This document shows, piece by piece, positions 52,512-61,150 of a stretch of 64,000 nucleotides of DNA. The notes below the pieces were generated by a model that had not been told where the DNA came from, did not search any database, and was given only the letters and a program-made list of their open reading frames with translations. The stretch covers positions 1,984,001 through 2,048,000 of the forward strand of contig OZ254962.1 in the NCBI GenBank assembly GCA_965276005.1. The letters run 5' to 3'. The position numbers and the translations under genes are program-made. The stretch comes from G965232465 sp965276005 (GTDB taxonomy: Bacteria; Pseudomonadota; Alphaproteobacteria; JAQWUY01). Position 1 is the stretch's first letter. Each line of letters starts with the position of its first letter.

Positions 52512-54221
52512 ATGTATATTTACACATTTAGCGACAGAAAGATTCACTCATACGATAGTATGCCGAATATTCAATTATTGATTGAAAATCATGGTGTGCA
52601 AGATAAAGATTGGGAAATTGTAAAAGAACAAAAACCCGAAGGTGATAATTGGTGGTATGATGGCGAAAGGTGGTTTGAAAAAGGTGTATTTGATAGAGGT
52701 ACTTTTGAAACCAATGAAGTAACAATTACGCCCTTAGACGAATCTTTTCAAGATGTTGAAATTGGAATCAATGGGGAAAATGTCGAAAACATTACACATA
52801 TCAAGTGGGTAGAAACTAATCGAAAAACTAGGGAACAGATTATTCAAATAGCATATCCCATCGAAAAAGATTATTTCTATGATCAAGGTGAATGCTTAAC
52901 TATGGTGCGTTTGAAAGGTCACGAAAAATCTGTATTTAAAAAGGATGTCCAGTTTAAAATTACAAAAAGGATAGATTTTAGAAATATACCAAAATATGAT
53001 TATGATTCTGTTTGGTGGGGAGCTCGGCAGGCGGCATTTAGAGGTACACCAAAATATGATTATGATTTTAATGTAGGTGAAGGTTTTTATGATGCCATTA
53101 TTTTTGATGTGAATAATGATATTCATATGAATACAGCGGGTATTTTCCAAGCCGAAGAGCAGGGCATAAAAATTGATGAAATTTTTTTACAAAACTTTAT
53201 GAGAAGATTAAGCTTTCATAACTGTATTTTTATAAACGATTTTAGATTGGTGGGTACTCATTATAAAAGCTACGACATATATTGGGGACATGCAAATATA
53301 CGAGATAGTGTATTTTTATCGCATGTGCGACTATCTCAAATAAATACAAAAGAATATTCATTATCATTGACAAATAATACATTTCAAAGAGGTATATATT
53401 TGGGTGATATAAAAACTGCAGCCGACGACATATATTTAGAAAATAATTATGCGATAGAGACAATCGATTTGGGTGGATGCGATGTTGTGAACATACATTT
53501 ACAAAAAACACACGCTAATACTTTATCATTGCGATATATTCGATCAAATGTTATTTGCCTAAACTATACTGTAATAAATAATATTGAATTGGATGATACA
53601 TCACATTTAAAACATATATTTGCTAGTCAAATACATACCAATAATTTTCATTTTCAAGGTGTTGAAACAGAATCCCTCGTTTTAAACGAATCTTTTATTG
53701 ATAAAATATATTTTGAATATACGCCAAGTATTAAACATATTAATACTTATAATACCATGATAAATAAAGCACATACCTATCAAAATTTTACAATGTTAAA
53801 AAATATTGCTGTGAATAATAACGATAAAGTACAAGCATTAGAGTATCACATTAAAGAAGCCAATACACATTTATATGAATTATGGTCATATCGACAATGG
53901 CATCAATTGGATAAAATGATTATTTTAGCATTTAGCAGAGTCATCAGTCAGCATGGGACAAACCCTTTTCGGGCTTTGTTGGCTTTGGTATTTTTGCATA
54001 TTATAAGTGCTATAATACTTTATTACTCTGCTAACCTGCCTATAAATGAATGGCATTTTTTTAATGCACTTGGGGATAGTATACTCGATACAAATCCATT
54101 CAAGCCAAAATACATTTTTGAAGAGGGTTTGAGATGGTTGGTATTGTTTAAAACTGTTATGCACTATATTTTATTGTATGAAATTATCCAATCTTTCCGA
54201 CAATTTAACAGGAAGTTTTAA
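52512..54221 (+). CDS. Unknown AT-rich protein: beta-helix-like body with C-terminal membrane segments
   Basis: 569 residues from the ATG at 52512, which has GGAG eight bases upstream. I know no precise family. Residues about 180-430 show short repeating strands with periodic hydrophobics and turns (LSFHNCIF, IRDSVFLSHVRL, LSLTNNTFQRGIYLGDI, NIHLQKTHANTLSLRYI). This recalls a pentapeptide-type or right-handed beta-helix. Two membrane helices follow near 490-512 and 545-565, and the end reads YEIIQSFRQFNRKF, seen in membrane-bound pentapeptide-repeat proteins. Base composition is much more AT-rich than the neighbours, suggesting transfer. It is divergent from the C5 methylase. Confidence 0.65.
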   Translation: MYIYTFSDRKIHSYDSMPNIQLLIENHGVQDKDWEIVKEQKPEGDNWWYDGERWFEKGVFDRGTFETNEVTITPLDESFQDVEIGINGENVENITHIKWVETNRKTREQIIQIAYPIEKDYFYDQGECLTMVRLKGHEKSVFKKDVQFKITKRIDFRNIPKYDYDSVWWGARQAAFRGTPKYDYDFNVGEGFYDAIIFDVNNDIHMNTAGIFQAEEQGIKIDEIFLQNFMRRLSFHNCIFINDFRLVGTHYKSYDIYWGHANIRDSVFLSHVRLSQINTKEYSLSLTNNTFQRGIYLGDIKTAADDIYLENNYAIETIDLGGCDVVNIHLQKTHANTLSLRYIRSNVICLNYTVINNIELDDTSHLKHIFASQIHTNNFHFQGVETESLVLNESFIDKIYFEYTPSIKHINTYNTMINKAHTYQNFTMLKNIAVNNNDKVQALEYHIKEANTHLYELWSYRQWHQLDKMIILAFSRVISQHGTNPFRALLALVFLHIISAIILYYSANLPINEWHFFNALGDSILDTNPFKPKYIFEEGLRWLVLFKTVMHYILLYEIIQSFRQFNRKF

Positions 54222-54282
54222 AATGTCTTACCTAAAAAGCACCCGATAATATGCAAATACTCTCTACAACACCATATAAACC

Positions 54283-55584
54283 ATGTACACACAAGTTGTA
54301 AAATTATCGTATCCGTTGTTTATATCCGGTGTCTTTGCGTCTGCTATGGGGTTGATCGATACGGCTATTGTTGGGCATTTGCCGTTGGTGGAGTCGATTG
54401 CTGGTGTTGGGGTGGGCGGTACAGTTATATCGATGTTGGCATTTTTGGGGTTTTTACGCTACAGCGTTTCCGGTGCCATAGGGCAAGCCTATGCGGCGGG
54501 GCGGTATGGGTATTTAAAAACTTTGTGGTTACGGTGTGTGGTGTTGTCTGTGTGTGTTGGCGGGGTATCGGGGGTTTTGACTTATATAGTATCGCCGTTA
54601 GCGGTTGTCCTGATGGGGGTAGAGGGACTTACCGCCTCAGAAGCCATTGTGTATATGCGGGTGCGGTTGTGGGAGTTCCCATTTGCTATGTTTCATTATT
54701 TTATGTTGGGGTGGTTTGTGGGCTGTGGCAATACGGTTTATGCTATGCGTTCTAGCATGCTGATGGTAGCGTTAAATGTGGTGTTGTCGTATGGGTATGC
54801 GATTGTTCTCAATATGGGCGTATTTGGCGTTGCCCTTGCTACGGTGCAGGCGACTATTTGTGTATGTTTATATAACGGTTGGGTGTTGATGGACAACTAT
54901 AAACCTGTTTTGTATGCCGCTGTGACGGAAAAAATACACAACTGGCATGATGGTGTTAAACTTGTTGTTACAAGCGGGTTACGGATTGCCGTTCGCAACA
55001 TATTTTTATCGCTGTCGTTGGCAATGTTTATCGGGTCGCTGGCGTCATATGGCACTGTAGTACTGGCGGCAGCGGCGATTTTTATGCAAATATTACAAAT
55101 GACCGCCGATACTCTCGACAGTGTCGCCGATGCCAGTACCGGTCTGATCGCTAAATCGATCGGCGGTGGTACGCCTCCTTTGTCTGCAGTGGTACACGCC
55201 ACCACCGTTGTTGCTTTTGCCAGCAGTATTTTATTTGGGGCGGTAGTGTATATACTATCGCCGGTGGTGTTTACACTTATGACCGATAAACCATCGGTTA
55301 TTCAAGTACTGTTACAGATAAGATTTTGGTTGTGGATATGTCCGGTTGTGATCATATGGGCGTTTTTATACGATGGGTACTTTATCGGGGCGGGATTGAC
55401 TACTGAAATGCGAAACGCCACTTTTATTGCCTGTATCACATATGCCATCAGTTTATGGGTTATCAAACATTTTCCCATAACCGATACAGTACACGACCCG
55501 CTATTTGCATTTTTTGCCGTGTTTTACACAGCACGATTTTTACCCCTATATATGTGGATGGGACGGATTCGCTGTATGGTGTAG
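54283..55584 (+). CDS. MATE family efflux transporter (DinF type)
   Basis: A 433-residue antiporter with about twelve membrane helices. The N-terminal LSYPLFISGVFASAMGLIDTAIVGHL segment and internal GQAYAAGR motif are typical of the DinF subgroup of MATE proteins, which export drugs or metabolites with Na+ or H+. The substrate cannot be inferred. No strong ribosome site precedes the ATG at 54283. It converges on the iron-importer ATPase with only two bases between stops. Confidence 0.92.
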   Translation: MYTQVVKLSYPLFISGVFASAMGLIDTAIVGHLPLVESIAGVGVGGTVISMLAFLGFLRYSVSGAIGQAYAAGRYGYLKTLWLRCVVLSVCVGGVSGVLTYIVSPLAVVLMGVEGLTASEAIVYMRVRLWEFPFAMFHYFMLGWFVGCGNTVYAMRSSMLMVALNVVLSYGYAIVLNMGVFGVALATVQATICVCLYNGWVLMDNYKPVLYAAVTEKIHNWHDGVKLVVTSGLRIAVRNIFLSLSLAMFIGSLASYGTVVLAAAAIFMQILQMTADTLDSVADASTGLIAKSIGGGTPPLSAVVHATTVVAFASSILFGAVVYILSPVVFTLMTDKPSVIQVLLQIRFWLWICPVVIIWAFLYDGYFIGAGLTTEMRNATFIACITYAISLWVIKHFPITDTVHDPLFAFFAVFYTARFLPLYMWMGRIRCMV

Positions 55585-55586
55585 TG

Positions 55587-56393
55587 TTACATCAATATAC
55601 TTTCATCTAGGGATTTTACACTCGAATCAATGGCGTTTATGGGGAGTACATATGTGCCGTGATTGTTGCGGATAATATCGGCATTCACCGCATAGACGGT
55701 TTTTAACATCTGGTTTTGTAACACCTGTTCGGCGGTGCCATAGGTATATAGCCCCCCGTTGTGCAACACCATAATATAATCCGCATACCGCCCCGCTAGC
55801 CCTAAATCGTGCAACGATACAAAGGTTGTCATCTGGGTTTTTTGCGTTATCAGTTTGATGAGGTCGAGGGATTCTATTTGGTGGTTTAAATCAAGGGCGG
55901 AAGTCGGTTCGTCCAATAACAACACACTTGGTTTGCGGACTAAGGTTTGGGCAAGGCTGACCAATTGGGCTTGTCCGCCACTTAACCCGGATACGAATCT
56001 GTCCGATAAATCATCGATGCCCAAAGTATGTAATATGTGTGATATGGTGTCGATATCTGTGTGCGATACGGATTGCGAACCGGCAAATTTTTTCGCCATT
56101 AAAACCACTTCGAACACGGTTAGGGAGGCATTGGTATAGGTATTTTGCGGCATGTAACAAATATGGCGGGACAATGTATCCATACGGATACTGCGAATGT
56201 CTTGTCCATCGTATAGCACGGTGCCGTTATGGATTTTTACAATCCCGGCAATACACTTAAACAAAGTGGATTTTCCGGTGCCATTGGGACCAATCACCGC
56301 CACTACAGAGCCTTTTTGTACAGGGGGTAAGGTGATGGCTTTTAAAACTTCTGTTTTTTGGTATTTGCAGTGTATATTTTGTAGCTCGATCAT
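55587..56393 (-). CDS. Iron/siderophore-type ABC transporter ATP-binding protein (FecE/FepC class)
   Basis: A 268-residue ATPase. Walker A GPNGTGKS is at 35-42, CYMPQNTY is the Q-loop, LSGGQAQL is the signature, and VLLLDEPTSALDL holds Walker B and the D-loop. SLHDLGLAGRYAD has the switch His. It is the last gene of a three-gene importer (binding protein, permease, ATPase). Confidence 0.94.
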   Translation of the reverse strand: MIELQNIHCKYQKTEVLKAITLPPVQKGSVVAVIGPNGTGKSTLFKCIAGIVKIHNGTVLYDGQDIRSIRMDTLSRHICYMPQNTYTNASLTVFEVVLMAKKFAGSQSVSHTDIDTISHILHTLGIDDLSDRFVSGLSGGQAQLVSLAQTLVRKPSVLLLDEPTSALDLNHQIESLDLIKLITQKTQMTTFVSLHDLGLAGRYADYIMVLHNGGLYTYGTAEQVLQNQMLKTVYAVNADIIRNNHGTYVLPINAIDSSVKSLDESILM

Positions 56394-56410
56394 GCGTTAT
56401 ATGCCCCATG

Positions 56411-57454
56411 TTACCAATTTTGCCGCCGCACGCTTAAAATCAGGCTGACGAAAAACGGAATGCCGATAAGCGATGTGATAATGCCAATGGGAAATATAGC
56501 CCCGTCGATAATGTTTTTACTGACTATCGATGTAAGCGACATAATAGTCGCCCCCGCTAATGCTGACATGACCAAGAAATACCGCTGGTCTTCGCCGACA
56601 ATCATACGGGCAATATGCGGACCCACCAAGCCGACAAACCCCACAACCCCCACATAAGACACCGCTAGTGAGGACAACAGCGACACCGCTAGCAGCATTT
56701 GCAAGCGTAATTTGCCTACATTAATACCCATACTGCGGGCTTTTTCATCGCCCAGCCGCAAAGCGGTCATCGACCATACTTTGGTGGCAAAAAACATACA
56801 GGATACCCCAAGCACAACAATACACACGGCAATTTTATTCCATGTGGCTTTGCCCAGACTCCCCATTGTCCAAAAGATCAGCTGTTGCAATTGGGTTTCG
56901 TTCGAGGCGTATTGTAACAGCGACACCAACGCCCCAAAAGTAAACATCATGGCAATACCAACCAACACCATAGTTTCAATAGTAACCCCCCGCAACTTGG
57001 TAATCCCGTACAATATAAGCGAAGTTAAAAATGCAAAGACAAACGCATTGGTGCTGATAACCAAATACGGTTCTACCGGCAATCCGACCCCCATGATAAT
57101 CCCTAGTGCCGCCCCGAAGCTGGCGGCGGATGCGATGCCTAGTGTAAACGGATCGGCTAATGGATTGTTTAAAATAGTTTGCATTTGGGCACCGGCTAAG
57201 GCAAGCATAGCCCCAATCAAAATCGCCATAATAGCAATCGGCATACGGTAATCCCAAATAACAACTTCCATCTGTACGGATATGGCATTTTTATCGACTA
57301 TGGTAGCGATAACATCGGCTATGGGATAACGACCACTGCCATCGCTAATATCAAATAAAAACGACAGTACCATGACGGTCAAAAACACCCCTATCCATAC
57401 CATTTTTTTGCGTATGGATTGCAAGTATTTTATACCACTGTTTAGCTCTTGCAT
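56411..57454 (-). CDS. FecCD-family ABC transporter permease
   Basis: A 347-residue permease with about ten helices, the layout of BtuC/FecD-type importers. GAMLALAGAQMQTILNNPLADPFTLGIASAASFGAALGI is the family signature, and FVGLVGPHIARMIVGEDQRY is the ATPase-coupling loop. It probably works as a homodimer because only one permease gene is present. Confidence 0.94.
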   Translation of the reverse strand: MQELNSGIKYLQSIRKKMVWIGVFLTVMVLSFLFDISDGSGRYPIADVIATIVDKNAISVQMEVVIWDYRMPIAIMAILIGAMLALAGAQMQTILNNPLADPFTLGIASAASFGAALGIIMGVGLPVEPYLVISTNAFVFAFLTSLILYGITKLRGVTIETMVLVGIAMMFTFGALVSLLQYASNETQLQQLIFWTMGSLGKATWNKIAVCIVVLGVSCMFFATKVWSMTALRLGDEKARSMGINVGKLRLQMLLAVSLLSSLAVSYVGVVGFVGLVGPHIARMIVGEDQRYFLVMSALAGATIMSLTSIVSKNIIDGAIFPIGIITSLIGIPFFVSLILSVRRQNW

Positions 57455-57480
57455 AAGGGCGTTTCCGTATAATTATGCAG

Positions 57481-57510
57481 ACAGCAAGGGTATAACAATA
57501 CCCCCGCTGT
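57481..57510 (-). terminator. Hairpin after the iron-type binding-protein gene
   Basis: ACAGC and GGGTAT pair with GCTGT and ATACCC around an AACA loop, with a small internal mismatch. No T run follows. Third case in the window of a hairpin directly after a binding-protein gene. Confidence 0.5.
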
Positions 57511-57524
57511 ATACAATTACAGTA

Positions 57525-58685
57525 TTATTTATATGCCGCCCAAAACTGCCCACTGTATTCTATGGGCAAGAATATGTCGTGGAATTGTTTAAAAGTGGCG
57601 TTCGGGTCTAGGTTGGCAAAGTCTTCGGGGTAAAACGCTTTGGCAAAGTGTTGTACGGCTACGAAGTTATAGGGGCTGTTATAAAATTGGTGATATACAC
57701 TGTAAAAGCGTTTGTTTTTCACCGCATCCAAAGTTTCCCACCCCTTGCGATTGGCCAGGTAAGAAATGCGGTTTTGCACATCGTATGGCTTGGCTTCGTA
57801 TCCTAATAACACGGCTTTTGTGGTCGGTTTGGCTTCGCTCCAATTGGCACCCGTACCGATAATCACATCGGGGTTTTGCTTAAACAAGTATTCGATGGAA
57901 ATTTTACCACTAAATCCCTTAAACAGCTGTTGCCCTAAGTTGTTACCGCCGGCAATAGCCACAAACCGCCCCATATTGTTATCGCCAAAGGTCGACAATT
58001 CGTTTTCTTTACCCCAACCGGATGCGGCGGCGGATTCGATGAATACTAGGGGACGATCAGAGTCTTTTTTGTTGGCAACCACCGCATATACTTTTTGCAT
58101 CTGTTGTACATAAAAATCTATTACTGCTAAGGCACTGTCTTGTTTATCGAAGATTTTACCTAAGGTCAACAGGCTGGGAATAGTATTTTGAATCGGTGCT
58201 TGGCGGAAATCAATAAACACTACGGGGATGCCGGCTTTTGCCAATTTATCGAGGGATCCAGATTCTTGGGCTCTAAACAAATTGCCCAGATTCATAATGA
58301 CAAGATCCGTGTTTAAGGCAATGGCTTTTTCCAAGTCAAAATCCCCCTTATAGGGGCTGCCGAATTCGGGAATATAGCTCAGTTGTGGAAATTTTGCCGT
58401 GTATTTACGGTACGCATCAGGGTCATACAACCGTAAATCATTTTTGGTGCCAACAATGCGGTCAAACATATTGCCATCTTTACCAAACAACGGGGCAATA
58501 GCATATACCATCCGCCCTTCGCCTAAAATAACCCGCTCTGGATTTTGTTTCAAGGTTACCGTCCGCCCGGCAACATCGACCAGTGTAATATCTTTGGCAA
58601 ATACAGGCACAGCAACGCCCATCGCCATCGCCCCTATTGCCATAACAACGGATTTACACACAAACTTACATACAAATTTCAACAT
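57525..58685 (-). CDS. Iron/siderophore- or haem-type periplasmic binding protein
   Basis: A 386-residue FecB/HmuT-like class III binding protein. Residues 1-30 form a signal peptide ending AKDITLVD, in which KFVCKFVCK is a short exact duplication. The mature part carries DVAGRTVTLKQNPERVIL, TDLVIMNLGN, the GGNNLG motif and a long connecting helix typical of this fold. The ligand could be a ferric siderophore, haem or another metal chelate. It heads the importer operon under a near-perfect promoter. No TonB receptor is adjacent. Confidence 0.9.
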   Translation of the reverse strand: MLKFVCKFVCKSVVMAIGAMAMGVAVPVFAKDITLVDVAGRTVTLKQNPERVILGEGRMVYAIAPLFGKDGNMFDRIVGTKNDLRLYDPDAYRKYTAKFPQLSYIPEFGSPYKGDFDLEKAIALNTDLVIMNLGNLFRAQESGSLDKLAKAGIPVVFIDFRQAPIQNTIPSLLTLGKIFDKQDSALAVIDFYVQQMQKVYAVVANKKDSDRPLVFIESAAASGWGKENELSTFGDNNMGRFVAIAGGNNLGQQLFKGFSGKISIEYLFKQNPDVIIGTGANWSEAKPTTKAVLLGYEAKPYDVQNRISYLANRKGWETLDAVKNKRFYSVYHQFYNSPYNFVAVQHFAKAFYPEDFANLDPNATFKQFHDIFLPIEYSGQFWAAYK

Positions 58686-58750
58686 AATACTAAAGCTCCT
58701 TAAAAAATATGGTGTACATGAGATACTAAAAACAGTACCAAAGGAATACT

Positions 58751-58778
58751 ATTATATAAGGCTTTTTTTAACTGTCAA
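58751..58778 (-). promoter_or_regulatory. Promoter of the iron-type importer (TTGACA, 16 bp, TATAAT)
   Basis: On the minus strand TTGACA (58778-58773), 16 bp, TATAAT (58756-58751). All twelve hexamer bases match consensus. I see no clear Fur or Irr box, though the region is AT-rich, and a repressor would be expected to sit here. Confidence 0.75.
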
Positions 58779-58914
58779 CATATAAAATGTACTAAAATGG
58801 TACCTATATAATTTTTTGACATCAGCCAACGGATTTTATGGACAATTTTTTTGTATTTGTGTCCTTGCGTTTGTCCTTGCGTTTTGTGGTGAAATATATA
58901 TACTGTATACTGTG

Positions 58915-59568
58915 ATGCAAAATTTGATAAAGTCTACTGAACGGGTGCGTACTCATGGGGAAGTGTTTACCCCTGATGGGTTGGTCGGGGATATGCTCAA
59001 CTTGGTACAGGGGGAGTGTAACCGTATCGATTCACGGTTTTTGGAACCTGCTTGCGGAAATGGCAATTTTTTGGCACAGGTTATCGCCCGTAAATTACAC
59101 ATTGTTCGACAAAAATACAAAAATAACGAATACGATTTTTGTTATCATAGCTTTTTGGTGTATGCTAGTACTTATGGTATCGATATTATGATGGATAATG
59201 TTGTCGAATGCCGTCAAAGGCTATTAGATATTTTTACCAATTTGTACACAGCATTATTCACGGACTGGGAACGAAAATATATCGATTGTATCGAATTTGT
59301 GTTGTCGAAAAATATTGTATGTGGCAATGCACTGGATTTGTTGGATACTCATAAAAACCCCATCGTATTCAGCGAATGGAATACGGAAATACCCCCATAT
59401 TATATCGTAAGGAAACAGTATGAAATGGCGGATTTAATGGCATATGCCCCTATGCAGGAAAGCGAAAATCATATGTCTTTATTCAGTGATGTAAATGAGA
59501 GGGTATTATTACCCAAGTGCGTCATGGCATATAAACCGATTATATTTTATCGAGTACACGAATCGTAA
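58915..59568 (+). CDS. Small N6-adenine methylase-like protein of the R-M locus
   Basis: 217 residues from the ATG at 58915 (a TTG upstream is unlikely). ERVRTHGEVFTPDGLVGDML and EPACGNGNF (residues 44-52) are the start and SAM-binding motif I of N6-adenine DNA methylases. An NPPY catalytic motif is absent. Small proteins of this build are, from memory, a regular companion of Eco57I-type methylase and GIY-YIG helicase genes, so it is probably complete rather than truncated. Its role might be as a specificity or accessory subunit. A TATAAT lies at 58807-58812 without a matching -35. Confidence 0.78.
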   Translation: MQNLIKSTERVRTHGEVFTPDGLVGDMLNLVQGECNRIDSRFLEPACGNGNFLAQVIARKLHIVRQKYKNNEYDFCYHSFLVYASTYGIDIMMDNVVECRQRLLDIFTNLYTALFTDWERKYIDCIEFVLSKNIVCGNALDLLDTHKNPIVFSEWNTEIPPYYIVRKQYEMADLMAYAPMQESENHMSLFSDVNERVLLPKCVMAYKPIIFYRVHES

Positions 59569-59589
59569 AAAATTGTGTAGTATAGTGCT

Positions 59590-60666
59590 ATGATTGATTA
59601 TAAAATACCCAATTTACCATTGCCATACGATTTGGAACAAAAGTCCATTTTAAAACAACTGGCAAAATCGCATTCTGCGTTAGCGGAACTAAAGGGGTGT
59701 TGTGCGATTGTTCCCAATGAGGATATTTTAATTCAAACGCTGGGATTGCAAGAAGCATGGAAAAGCAGCGAAATTGAAAACATCGTAACCACACAAGACG
59801 AATTGTATGCCAGCGATAACACCGCACAAAAGTTTATCAGCACAGAGGCAAAAGAAGTATATAATTATGCAAATGCGTTGGTAAAGGGATACCGATCCGT
59901 CAAAGATACAGGATTGCTATTAAACCGGCATATCACCCAATTATATAAAGACATAGAACAGGTCGATAATGGCTTTCGTACGGTTCCCGTGTACCTAAGA
60001 GACAACAGGGATAACATAATATACACGCCCCCAAAAAAACACAGCGATATAGTACGATATATGGGAAATTTAGAAAAATTTATCAACGATGACGCTATGT
60101 CTGATGTGGACAATTTAATAAAAATGGCGATTATCCACCATCAATTTGAAAGCATACATCCCTTTGAGGACGGCAATGGACGGTCAGGGCGGATTATAAA
60201 TATTTTATATCTTGTGCAGAAAAAATTACTAGATTTACCTGTTTTATATTTATCCCGATATATAAATTCGAACAAACAACAATATTATACATTATTGCAA
60301 TCGGTGAGACAAAACAGCGATAATTGGCAAAACTGGATTATGTTTATGCTACAGGGTGTCGAAGAAACAGCCATTGAAACCAAGCAGCTTATTTATAATA
60401 TACGGAATGCTATGCGTGACACAAAGGCTAAAATGAGACAACACGCCCCAAAAGTATACAGCCAAGATTTAATAAATACGCTGTATTCTTACCCGTACAC
60501 AAAAATAAAGTATGTCGCAGATTCCTGTCTGGTTTCAGAGGTAACAGCCAGCAGATATTTAACACAATTGGTGGACATGGATATATTGACAAAACATAAA
60601 TTTGGCAGGGAAAACTATTATTTGAATCATACTTTAATTCAATTACTAATACGAGTCGGTAGGTGA
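59590..60666 (+). CDS. Fic family protein, class II (predicted AMPylase)
   Basis: A 358-residue Fic enzyme expected to transfer AMP (or another phosphate group) to a target protein. The Fic motif HPFEDGNGRSGR is complete at 190-201, with H190 catalytic. An N-terminal helix holds SSEIEN (59-64), which fits the inhibitory (S/T)xxxE(G/N) pattern of class II proteins. The C-terminal part (VADSCLVSEVTASRYLTQLVDMDIL) is a winged helix, so DNA binding or autoregulation is possible. It is inserted between the small methylase-like gene and the repeat array of the R-M locus. Confidence 0.93.
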   Translation: MIDYKIPNLPLPYDLEQKSILKQLAKSHSALAELKGCCAIVPNEDILIQTLGLQEAWKSSEIENIVTTQDELYASDNTAQKFISTEAKEVYNYANALVKGYRSVKDTGLLLNRHITQLYKDIEQVDNGFRTVPVYLRDNRDNIIYTPPKKHSDIVRYMGNLEKFINDDAMSDVDNLIKMAIIHHQFESIHPFEDGNGRSGRIINILYLVQKKLLDLPVLYLSRYINSNKQQYYTLLQSVRQNSDNWQNWIMFMLQGVEETAIETKQLIYNIRNAMRDTKAKMRQHAPKVYSQDLINTLYSYPYTKIKYVADSCLVSEVTASRYLTQLVDMDILTKHKFGRENYYLNHTLIQLLIRVGR

Positions 60667-60670
60667 AGTT

Positions 60671-61100
60671 TACCTTCAAAAAAGGCGATTTTTGAAGTTG
60701 TGTATTGCTATACCTTCAAAAAAGGCGATTTTTGAAGTTGTGTATTGCCATACCTTCAAAAAAGGCGATTTTTGAAGTTGTATATTGTCATACCTTCAAA
60801 AAAGGCGATTTTTGAAGTTGTATATTGTCATACCTTCAAAAAAGGCGATTTTTGAAGTTGTATATTGTCATACCTTCAAAAAAGGCGATTTTTGAAGTTG
60901 TGTATTGTCATACCTTCAAAAAAGGCGATTTTTGAAGTTGTATATTGTCATACCTTCAAAAAAGGCGATTTTTGAAGTTGTATATTGTCATACCTTCAAA
61001 AAAGGCGATTTTTGAAGTTGTGTATTGTCATACCTTCAAAAAAGGCGATTTTTGAAGTTGTATATTGCCATACCTTCAAAAAAGGCGATTTTTGAAGGTA
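60671..61100. repeat. Eleven-copy tandem array of a 40-bp hairpin repeat
   Basis: Units start at 60671 and every 40 bp to 61071. Ten are full length and the last ends at 61100. Each contains CTTCAAAAA-AGGCGA-TTTTTGAAG, a 9-bp inverted repeat with a six-base loop, which is invariant in all copies, followed by a 16-base linker. The linker varies at two or three positions only (TGTATTGCTA, TGTATTGCCA, TATATTGTCA, TGTATTGTCA, TATATTGCCA). The terminal copy extends the stem to TACC...GGTA, 12 bp. Forty is not a multiple of three, so it is not coding. It ends 15 bp before the -35 of the methylase promoter. Confidence 0.95.
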
Positions 61101-61115
61101 TTATATTTTATGAAC

Positions 61116-61144
61116 TTCACAAACTGTAAAAAACGGTGTAATAT
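61116..61144 (+). promoter_or_regulatory. Promoter of the phase-variable methylase gene (TTCACA, 17 bp, TAATAT)
   Basis: TTCACA at 61116-61121 (five of six), exactly 17 bp, TAATAT at 61139-61144. The start of transcription would fall at or within a base or two of the ATG at 61151, so the mRNA is probably leaderless; no ribosome site is present. Confidence 0.6.
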
Positions 61145-61150
61145 ACCCCA

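Noticed and set aside
58816..58914. N-terminal membrane extension of the small methylase-like protein
   Set aside because: It would need a TTG start and adds a hydrophobic stretch foreign to the family; the ATG at 58915 fits the family start.
60671..61100. CRISPR array
   Set aside because: Repeat and spacing look regular, but the would-be spacers are 16 bases and almost identical to each other, and no cas genes are near. It is a tandem repeat.
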